The notes beneath the pieces are model-generated. The model was not told the origin of the DNA, ran no database searches, and saw only the letters and a program-made list of their open reading frames with translations. The translations under genes and the position numbers were made by a program. From assembly GCA_039807785.1 (NCBI GenBank), contig JBDHRX010000096.1:1-11505 (forward strand): 11,505 bases of DNA. The letters are read 5' to 3'. This document shows positions 6,239-11,505 of this stretch, piece after piece. Every line of letters starts with the position of its first letter. The first letter of the stretch is position 1. The stretch is from Zeimonas sp039807785 (GTDB taxonomy: Bacteria; Pseudomonadota; Gammaproteobacteria; Burkholderiales; Burkholderiaceae_E).

Positions 6239-6913
6239 TCAGCTGCGCGCGGGCACGCGTCCCGGGACCAGCCGGCCGGCGCTCAGCAGCACCGCGATGC
6301 AGGTGATCGAGGTGACGACGACCAGGAAGTTCGCGGTGTCGTCCTGGCCGGCCTGGACCGCTTCATAGACGGCGATCGACAGCGTCTGCGTCTTGCCCGG
6401 AATGCTGCCGGCCACCATCAGGGTGGCCCCGAACTCGCCCAGCGCCCGCGCGAACGACAGCAGCAGGCCGGCCAGCACGCCGCGCCAGGCGAGGGGCAGC
6501 GAGACCCTGAAGAACACCGCCGCCTCGCCGATGCCCAGCGTGCGCGCCGCGTCCTCGAAGCGAGGGTCCACCTGCTCGAATGCGGCCCGCGCCGCCTTGA
6601 ACACCAGCGGGAACGCCACCACCGAGGCCGCGATCACCGCTGCCTGCCAGGTGAAGATGAGCCGGATGCCGAAGTGCTCGAGCAGCCACGCGCCGATCGG
6701 CCCGCGGCTGCCGATGAGCACGAGCAGGTAGTAGCCCAGGACCGTCGGCGGCATCACCATCGGCAGCGTGAGCGCCGCGTCCAGCAGCTCGCGACCGGGA
6801 AAGCGCAGCCGTGCCATCGCGTAGCCGATGCCGACGCCCAGCACGAGGTTGATCGCGGTGGCCCAGCCCGCGACCTTCAGCGTCAGCACCAGGGGGACCC
6901 ACGCTCCCTCCAT
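6239..6913 (-). CDS. modB: Molybdate ABC transporter permease ModB
   Basis: The inner-membrane channel subunit, 224 residues with about five hydrophobic segments (roughly 8-33, 46-68, 88-108, 140-165 and 195-213). Visible ModB signatures are TLPMVMPPTVLGYYLL (49-64) and the EAA coupling loop EDAARTLGIGEAAVFFRVSLP (120-140), which docks onto ModC, then FARALGEFGATLMVAGSIPG (154-173). As a dimer it receives molybdate from ModA and passes it inward when ModC hydrolyses ATP. The ATG at 6913 lies 18 bases after the modA stop, with no strong ribosome binding site, and the gene ends 12 bases before modC, so the three form one operon. Length and motifs are normal for the family. Confidence 0.96.
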   Translation of the reverse strand: MEGAWVPLVLTLKVAGWATAINLVLGVGIGYAMARLRFPGRELLDAALTLPMVMPPTVLGYYLLVLIGSRGPIGAWLLEHFGIRLIFTWQAAVIAASVVAFPLVFKAARAAFEQVDPRFEDAARTLGIGEAAVFFRVSLPLAWRGVLAGLLLSFARALGEFGATLMVAGSIPGKTQTLSIAVYEAVQAGQDDTANFLVVVTSITCIAVLLSAGRLVPGRVPARS

Positions 6914-6931
6914 CGCGCGTCGGGCCGGCGG

Positions 6932-7699
6932 TCAGGGCTTGCGGAAACCGAACCGCTCGAAGACCGCCTGCGCCTGGGGACCGGACAGGAACTCGACGAA
7001 GCGCTGGGCCATCGCGGCGTTCGGCGCGCCGGTCAGGGGAGCCACCGGGTACAGGATGGGCTTGGCGGTAGGCACCGTGAGCGCGACCTTGACCTTGTCG
7101 GGCATCAGCGCCGCATCGGTCGCGTAGACGAAGCCGGCGTCGACCTCGGCGCGGGCGACGTAGTCGAGCGCCTGGCGGACGTTGTTCGCGCCGATCATCT
7201 TCGGTTCGATCGCGCCCCACAGGTTGGCGGCGTCGAGCACGCTCTTGGTGTAGCGCCCGACCGGAACGCTGGCCGGCAGGCCGATGGCGATGCGGGCGTA
7301 GCCGGCGTCGGTCAGGTCCGAGACCTGCGCGGGCGTCCGGGCGGCGCTCGTCGGAACGATCACCACCAGCGCATTCGCCACGAAGTCGCGCCGCTGCGCG
7401 ACCTGCACCAGCCCCTGCTTCTGCGCCTGGTCCATCGTCTCCTGGTCGGCGCTGGCGAACACGTCGGCCGGCGCGCCCTTGGCGATCTGCTGGAGCAACG
7501 CTCCCGAGGCGCCGAAGTTCAGCCGCACCGTGGTGCCGGGGTTCGCGGTTTCGAACATCGGCGCCAGCTCGCGAAAGGCGTTGGTGAGGCTGGCCGCGGC
7601 CGAGACCGTCAGGTCGGCGGCCGCCGCAGCCAGGGGCATGGTCGCGGCGAGGAGAAGGGCCAGTGGAAGGGCCAGTGCCCGATATATTCCGATTGCCAT
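6932..7699 (-). CDS. modA: Periplasmic molybdate-binding protein ModA
   Basis: The high-affinity substrate-binding component of the molybdate ABC importer, 255 residues. A Sec signal peptide (1 to about 28: Arg7, hydrophobic core ALPLALLLAA, then AAAAAD) leads to the mature start DLTVSAAASLTNAF, the typical ModA opening; Ser37 and Ser66 (FGASGALL) are in positions that bind the oxyanion. KGAPADVFASAD, ALVVIVP and EVDAGFVYATDA are further family blocks, and the protein ends with the usual FLSGPQAQAVFERFGF. It heads modABC. Upstream lies a 157-base spacer with a promoter, a ModE-like operator and a pyrimidine-rich leader. The ATG has no obvious Shine-Dalgarno sequence within 12 bases, and codons 5-6 (ATA TAT) are atypically AT-rich. 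Confidence 0.96.
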   Translation of the reverse strand: MAIGIYRALALPLALLLAATMPLAAAAADLTVSAAASLTNAFRELAPMFETANPGTTVRLNFGASGALLQQIAKGAPADVFASADQETMDQAQKQGLVQVAQRRDFVANALVVIVPTSAARTPAQVSDLTDAGYARIAIGLPASVPVGRYTKSVLDAANLWGAIEPKMIGANNVRQALDYVARAEVDAGFVYATDAALMPDKVKVALTVPTAKPILYPVAPLTGAPNAAMAQRFVEFLSGPQAQAVFERFGFRKP

Positions 7700-7780
7700 G
7701 GCGCGCTCGCTTTGGAAGAAGGATCGTTAGACGGAGAAGAGGGAAAGGCAGGAAGGAGAGAAGAGGAGAACAAAGGATCT
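7700..7780 (-). promoter_or_regulatory. Pyrimidine-rich 5' leader of modA
   Basis: Downstream of the proposed promoter, the modA transcript would begin with about 80 bases of leader that are strikingly C/U-rich: on the plus strand 7733-7770 is purine at 37 of 38 positions, with similar stretches at 7714-7723. In the RNA this gives repeated CUUC and CUCC blocks. Such G-poor, C-rich RNA resembles Rho-utilisation sites and could also bind an RNA-binding protein. No riboswitch fold is apparent to me. Confidence 0.5.
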
Positions 7781-7804
7781 GGAAATATTAAATCATATAT
7801 ATCG
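7781..7804. promoter_or_regulatory. Candidate ModE-binding operator
   Basis: Minus-strand CGATATAT (7804-7797) is followed after 8 bases by ATATTTCC (7788-7781). Compared with the perfect mirror ATATATCG, the right half matches at 6 of 8 positions, giving an imperfect palindrome in the style of ModE operators (paired TATA-rich half-sites ending in CG). It covers the predicted -10 box. The assignment rests on pattern, position and the modE gene in the same cluster. Confidence 0.5.
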
Positions 7805-7813
7805 AGCGCGCAA
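7785..7813 (-). promoter_or_regulatory. Predicted sigma70-type promoter of modABC
   Basis: On the minus strand TTGCGC (7813-7808) and TAATAT (7790-7785) form -35 and -10 boxes with an ideal 17-base spacer. This is the only AT-rich patch in the window. Transcription would start near 7778, about 80 bases before modA. The -10 box and most of the spacer lie within the ModE-like site, as expected for repression by molybdate-loaded ModE. Confidence 0.65.
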
Positions 7814-7856
7814 AACGGTTGGACAGGCGCCGGGACGATCGTCGCGCGAACCGGCC

Positions 7857-8954
7857 CTAGCGGTGCCAGGGCAGGGCGTCGCGGGGGTCGAGCACCTCGC
7901 CGGCACCCTGTGCCGAGTAGCCGGCGAGCCGTTCGACCTGTTCGCGCCAGCGCGCCGAGGCCAGCAGGGAGACGATCGCTTGCGCGACCGGGCTCCGGAG
8001 GGTCTCGTCCTCGCACACCAGGAAGTAGTCCTCGACCACCAGCGGAACGAAGTCGAGGTCGGTCCCCGCGGCCGCCGCCTGGATGCCGAAGCCCGCGTCG
8101 GCGGCGCCCGAGGCGACCGCCGCGGCGACGGCGAGGTGGTTCGCCTCCTCGTGCCCGAAGCCGCGGATGCCGGCGGCGTCGATCCGGTGCTGCGCGAGCA
8201 GTTCCTCGAGCAGGAGGCGGGTCCCGGTGCCCGGCGCCCGGTTCACGAAGCGCAGTCGCGGCAGATCGTCGATGCCGCGCACGCCGAGCGGGTTGCCGCG
8301 GGCGACGAACAGGCCCTGCGTGCGCTGGGCGGTGCGGATCAGGCGTGCGCGGCCGTGCTGCATCGGCGCGCCGAACGCGCGGTGCAGCGTCGAGCCGCGT
8401 CGCGCGAGCTCGGGGCGCGAGTGCGGCAGGTGGATGCCGGCGAAGGCACAGCCGCCCCGGCTCAACTGCGCGAGCGCTTCGAGCGCGCTCGCGTAGCGCA
8501 GGTCGAGCAGGATCGCGCGATCGGTCTGGCAGAGCCGCCTGAGCAGCGGCAGCGACAGGTCGTGGCTCGCCACGCAATCGGCGATCTGCGCCGTGTCGTC
8601 GAACGCGACCGACAGCTCGCGGCCGATCTCGGCGACCAGGTTCTCGACCTGCGGCGCCAGCCGCGCGCATACTCGCGTCTCGGCCCAGAGCAGCTTTTCG
8701 GCGAACTCGGTCAGGCGCGCGGCGCGCCCCTTGTCCCAGTGGATCAGCCCGCGCCCGAGCTGCTTTTCCTGGTCCTTCAGGTAGCCCCACAGGTGCCGGT
8801 ACGACCAGCCCAGCTTGCGCGCTGCGGCGGCGATCGAGCCTTCGTGCCGGATCGCCGCGAGCGCGTCGAAGAAGGGTTTTCGCAGCCGCGCCTCGCCGTT
8901 CGCCCCCAGCGTGTACTGCAGCTCGATGGCGACGACGCCCGAGGAATGGTGCAT
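7857..8954 (-). CDS. One-component regulator: ModE-like winged helix plus PBP-like domain
   Basis: A 365-residue transcription factor. The N-terminal part (about 18-90) is a LysR/ModE-type winged helix: RKPFFDALAAIRHEGSIAAAARKLGWSYRHLWGYL with a following wing. The rest (about 110-335) resembles a type 2 periplasmic binding protein (PF12727-type), with NRAPGTGTRLLLEELL and VASGAADAGFGIQAAA as the ligand-cleft blocks typical of that family. No signal peptide or membrane segment, so it acts in the cytoplasm. Relatives with this layout sit next to molybdate or tungstate transporters and molybdoenzymes and are thought to sense the oxyanion or a cofactor precursor. It lies 34 bases downstream of the xdhC-like gene and 157 bases upstream of modA, all on one strand. 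The start at ATG 8954 has only a weak ribosome binding site. Architecture is clear; ligand and targets are inference. Confidence 0.88.
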   Translation of the reverse strand: MHHSSGVVAIELQYTLGANGEARLRKPFFDALAAIRHEGSIAAAARKLGWSYRHLWGYLKDQEKQLGRGLIHWDKGRAARLTEFAEKLLWAETRVCARLAPQVENLVAEIGRELSVAFDDTAQIADCVASHDLSLPLLRRLCQTDRAILLDLRYASALEALAQLSRGGCAFAGIHLPHSRPELARRGSTLHRAFGAPMQHGRARLIRTAQRTQGLFVARGNPLGVRGIDDLPRLRFVNRAPGTGTRLLLEELLAQHRIDAAGIRGFGHEEANHLAVAAAVASGAADAGFGIQAAAAGTDLDFVPLVVEDYFLVCEDETLRSPVAQAIVSLLASARWREQVERLAGYSAQGAGEVLDPRDALPWHR

Positions 8955-8988
8955 GACCGGTGGCGTGCGGGAGCCCTGCGATCCGTGC

Positions 8989-9981
8989 TCAGCCGGCGAC
9001 CAGGCAGGCTTCCTCGTCCTGGGGCGACTTCTTCTGGACCGGCGCGACGCCGTTCTTCACCGAGACGATCTCGGCCAGGATCGCCACCGCGATCTCGGCC
9101 GGCGTCCGGCTGCCGATGTGCAGCCCGATCGGGCCGTGCAGGCGCGCGATCTCGCCGGCCGAGAGGTCGAACAGCGCGAGTCGCTCGCGTCGCTTCGCGG
9201 TGTTGCGGCGCGAGCCGAGGGCGCCGATGTAGAACGCCGGCGACTTCAGCGCCTCGATCAGCGCCAGGTCGTCGAGCTTCGGATCGTGCGTGAGCGCGAC
9301 CACCGCGGTGTTGGCATCGGGCTTGAACGCCGCGATCACGTCGTCGGGCATCCCGGGCAGCCAGGAGACCTGGGGCAGCGCGAGCGTCGTGTAGTACTCC
9401 TCGCGCGGGTCGCAGACGAAGACCTGGAAGTCGAGCGCCCTGGCCATCTCGGCGAGCACCCGCGAGAGCTGCCCGGCCCCGATCATCAGCAGGCGGTAGC
9501 GCGGCCCGAACACCGTGCGCGCCGTCTTGCCGTCGAACATGAACCATTCGCCGCGCTGCCCCGGCGCGAGCTCGGCGCGGCCGCTGTCGAGATCGAGCGT
9601 GCGACAGACGAGCTCATGGCGCGCGGTGCGCTCGAGGACCTCGTCGATCCAGCCCGCGTCGGTGACCGGCTCCTGGAGCAATCGCAGCGTGCCGCCGCAG
9701 GGCAGGCCGAAGCGCGCCGCTTCCTCCTTGGCGACCCCGTAGACGACCAGCGACGGCCGGTCGACGCGTTCGCCGGTCTGCACCCGCTTGATCAGGTCGT
9801 CCTCGACGCAGCCGCCGGACACCGACCCGATCACCAGCCCGTCGTCGCGCAGCGCCAGCAGCGCGCCCGGCGGGCGCGGTGCCGAGCCCCAGGTCTCGAG
9901 CACCGTGACCAGCCAGACGCCGCGATCGGCCGCGCGCCAGTCGCGCGCATGCTCGAGGACTTCACGATCGAGGCTGTCCAT
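8989..9981 (-). CDS. xdhC: XdhC/CoxI-family molybdenum cofactor maturation protein
   Basis: A 330-residue XdhC/CoxI-family protein. XdhC proteins bind molybdenum cofactor, protect it during sulfuration and hand it to the apo-enzyme of the xanthine dehydrogenase/CO dehydrogenase family. The N-terminal XdhC_CoxI domain shows ETWGSAPRPPGALLAL (29-44) and IGSVSGGCVEDDLI (51-64), with GLPCGGTLRLL at about 92-102; Cys58 and Cys95 are candidate functional cysteines. The C-terminal Rossmann-like domain begins LLMIGAGQLSRVLAEMA (164-180) and includes ALTHDPKLDDLAL and FYIGALGSRRN. ATG 9981 is preceded by an excellent GGAAGGGAG. coxG ends 12 bases upstream. Beside coxE and coxG it is best read as CoxF or CoxI of a CO-dehydrogenase-like system; the exact paralogue cannot be decided here. 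Confidence 0.93.
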   Translation of the reverse strand: MDSLDREVLEHARDWRAADRGVWLVTVLETWGSAPRPPGALLALRDDGLVIGSVSGGCVEDDLIKRVQTGERVDRPSLVVYGVAKEEAARFGLPCGGTLRLLQEPVTDAGWIDEVLERTARHELVCRTLDLDSGRAELAPGQRGEWFMFDGKTARTVFGPRYRLLMIGAGQLSRVLAEMARALDFQVFVCDPREEYYTTLALPQVSWLPGMPDDVIAAFKPDANTAVVALTHDPKLDDLALIEALKSPAFYIGALGSRRNTAKRRERLALFDLSAGEIARLHGPIGLHIGSRTPAEIAVAILAEIVSVKNGVAPVQKKSPQDEEACLVAG

Positions 9982-9993
9982 CTCCCTTCCTCC

Positions 9994-10590
9994 TCAACGC
10001 AGCAGCCATATCAGCAGCACGACGACGACCAGCGCGACGATGATCCAGGTGTTCCAGCGCGTGCCGCTACTCGCCGGGACGGCGGCGTCGCCGGGAGACG
10101 TCGCGACCGGCCCGGCCGCCGGCGCGACCTCGGTTTCCGCGCTCCCGCCGGCCGGAGCCAGCCGGCTCTCGAACGCGGCGAAGAAGTCATCGGCGATCTT
10201 CGCGGCCGCGCCCTCGATCAGCCGCGATCCGACCTGGGCCAGCTTGCCGCCCACCTGCGCCTTCGCGGCGTAGGACAGGCGCGTGCCGGCGCCTTCCGGA
10301 TCGAGCTTCACGTTGGCCGAGCCCTTGCCGAAGCCCGCGACGCCCCCCTGGCCGTCGAAGGCGATGGTGTACGAGGAGGGCGGCACCATGTTCTCGAGTT
10401 TCAGCCGGCCCTTGAAGCGGGCGTTGACCGGGCCGATCCGCATCGCCAGCGTCGCCAGGTATTCGTCGTCGGCGACCCGCTCGAGCGATTCGCAGCCGGC
10501 GATGCACGCCTTCAGCGTCTCGGGGTCGTTCAGGGCTGCCCAGGTGGTTTCCGGAGAGGCGGCGATCAGGCGTTCACCTTGCAGGTTCAT
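9994..10590 (-). CDS. coxG: CoxG-like SRPBCC protein with C-terminal membrane anchor
   Basis: A 198-residue CoxG (carbon monoxide dehydrogenase subunit G) family protein. The SRPBCC/START-like domain occupies about residues 1-145: the opening MNLQGERLIAASPETTWAAL, then LKACIAGCESLERV and LIEGAAAKIADDFFAAF are family landmarks. A flexible Ala/Pro-rich linker (about 145-177) leads to one transmembrane helix at the very C-terminus (WIIVALVVVVLLIWLLR, 182-198). In carboxidotrophs CoxG is required to dock CO dehydrogenase to the cytoplasmic membrane, which fits this tail. The ATG at 10590 overlaps the coxE stop as ATGA and has GGAG 9 bases upstream, so the two are translationally coupled. Length and topology are typical. 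Confidence 0.93.
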   Translation of the reverse strand: MNLQGERLIAASPETTWAALNDPETLKACIAGCESLERVADDEYLATLAMRIGPVNARFKGRLKLENMVPPSSYTIAFDGQGGVAGFGKGSANVKLDPEGAGTRLSYAAKAQVGGKLAQVGSRLIEGAAAKIADDFFAAFESRLAPAGGSAETEVAPAAGPVATSPGDAAVPASSGTRWNTWIIVALVVVVLLIWLLR

Positions 10591-11505
10591 CTCGAATGCT
10601 CCATGAGTCGGGTTCGCAAGTCGGGTCTCCTCGCGGGCTGGCGCAGCGCCTGCTCGAGATCGGCGAGACTGGCGAGATTGTGCATCGGAAGCATCCGGTC
10701 GACATGCGGCAGCAGTGCGCGCACCCCGGAGGCGCGCGGCGCGAAGCCTTCGTATCGCAGCAGCGGGTTGAGCCACACGAGCTCGTGCGCGAAGCGTGCG
10801 AGCCGGGCGGCCTCGCCCGACAGCGACCCGTGCTCGTCGCGGTCCAGGCCGTCGGTCACCAGCATCAGGGCGGCGTTGCCGGTGAGCATGCGGCGCGCCC
10901 AGCGCCGGTTGAACTCGGCCAGATTCGAGGCGATGCGCGTGCCGCCGCGCCAGTCCTGGACCAGCGCGTCGGCCCGCTCCAGCGCCACGTCGGGGTCGCG
11001 GTGGCGCAGGCAGCGCGTGATGTCGGTGAGCCGCGTGCCGAACACCAGCGTGTGGACGCGGTAGTGGCGCTGGGTGAGGCCGTAGGCGTAGTGGAGGAAC
11101 GCGCGCGCGTACCGGTCCATGGAGCCCGAGATGTCGATCATGATCACCAGCGGCGGCGCGCGCCGCCGCGGCGCCGATCGCGGCAGCGCGATCGTGTCCG
11201 GCGCGCGGGCCATCCGGCGCAAGGCGCGGCGCGGATCGATGCGTCCGCGCGGCGAGGCCGCGAGCCGCCGGGTGCGCAGGGGCCGCACCGGCAGCGGCGC
11301 GCTCTCGGCCAGGCGCCGGGCGATCTGGAATTCGTGCGCCGACATGCTCTCGAAATCCGCCCGCTGCAGGCGTTCGCGCTCGGAGTAGCTCACCACCACG
11401 TCGAGGGTCCGGGGCGTTTCCTCGTCCGGCGGGGGCGGCGGCGGCGTCGCGGCCGGCGGCGAGAGCGCCTCCTCGACGCGGCGCGGCCGGCGCGGCGGCT
11501 CGACC
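10587..11505 (-). CDS. coxE: CoxE-like von Willebrand factor A protein, N-terminus off-window
   Basis: The C-terminal part (about 305 codons) of a CoxE-family vWA protein; the frame is open to the right window edge, so the start is outside. CoxE works with the MoxR-type AAA ATPase CoxD, which inserts sulfur and copper into the CO dehydrogenase active site. The vWA domain is clear: LVIMIDISGSMDRYARAF with the MIDAS DxSxS (nucleotides 11118-11135), the MIDAS threonine in WRGGTRIASNL, and the acidic LVTDGLD. Before it come the conserved MSAHEFQIARRL and RGRIDPRRALRRMA blocks, preceded near the edge by a run of six prolines (about 11427-11444) acting as an interdomain linker. The gene ends in an ATGA overlap with coxG. 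Upstream neighbours (coxD and coxMSL-type genes) are expected but not seen. Confidence 0.92.
   Translation of the reverse strand, partial: VEPPRRPRRVEEALSPPAATPPPPPPDEETPRTLDVVVSYSERERLQRADFESMSAHEFQIARRLAESAPLPVRPLRTRRLAASPRGRIDPRRALRRMARAPDTIALPRSAPRRRAPPLVIMIDISGSMDRYARAFLHYAYGLTQRHYRVHTLVFGTRLTDITRCLRHRDPDVALERADALVQDWRGGTRIASNLAEFNRRWARRMLTGNAALMLVTDGLDRDEHGSLSGEAARLARFAHELVWLNPLLRYEGFAPRASGVRALLPHVDRMLPMHNLASLADLEQALRQPARRPDLRTRLMEHSR

Noticed and set aside
5057..8542. An 1,161-codon plus-strand open frame across the mod region
   Set aside because: It is antisense to modE, modC, modB, modA and the regulator, all of which have clear domains. Its composition (Arg, Gln, Glu, His and Gly rich, no domain pattern) is the usual shadow of GC-rich codons.
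8815..11064. A 749-codon plus-strand open frame opposite xdhC, coxG and coxE
   Set aside because: It is a shadow of three well-supported minus-strand genes and shows no domain signature.
1..11505. CRISPR arrays, insertion sequences, phage genes or toxin-antitoxin pairs
   Set aside because: No spaced direct repeats, transposase motifs, terminal inverted repeats or phage-type genes were found. Although tRNA genes such as selC are frequent integration sites, no integrase or repeated tRNA 3' end is present here.

Overview
The window is a GC-rich piece of a bacterial chromosome, most like a betaproteobacterium (Burkholderiales type). That placement is inferred from base composition, very strong G/C at third codon positions and the gene set; no taxonomic marker is present. 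Nearly every base is coding. The long antisense open frames (up to about 1,160 codons) are artefacts of the GC skew.

Left part, plus strand (1-4554): the 3' end of a TlpA-like thiol-disulfide protein; a Tat-exported transglutaminase-like protein; selB (selenocysteine elongation factor); and 16 bases later selC, a complete tRNA-Sec with a UCA anticodon. After a perfect 12-bp hairpin come two small overlapping genes: a lipoyl-domain GcvH-like protein that resembles LbpA of the sHdr sulfur-oxidation system, and a DsrE-family protein. SelB plus selC form the dedicated UGA-decoding pair. No selenoprotein gene, SelA or SelD lies in the window; a selenocysteine formate dehydrogenase elsewhere is the usual client.

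Right part, minus strand (4568-11505), read from the right edge leftward: coxE (vWA protein, cut by the window edge), coxG (membrane-anchored SRPBCC protein), an XdhC/CoxI-family protein, a one-component regulator joining a ModE-like winged helix to a periplasmic-binding-protein-like domain, then modA, modB, modC and modE. The first three are maturation factors of molybdenum hydroxylases of the CO dehydrogenase/xanthine dehydrogenase family, whose structural genes are probably just beyond the right edge. modABC imports molybdate and ModE senses it.

The common theme is molybdenum enzymes: machinery for a selenoprotein (classically a Mo formate dehydrogenase) converges on molybdate supply and Mo-hydroxylase assembly. 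The only AT-rich patch (about 7780-7805) is a good sigma70-like promoter overlapped by a ModE-like palindrome, followed by an unusual C/U-rich leader before modA. The most interesting items are the lipoyl protein/DsrE pair behind selC, the double molybdate-sensor arrangement, the modA leader, and a possible small gene between modC and modE.
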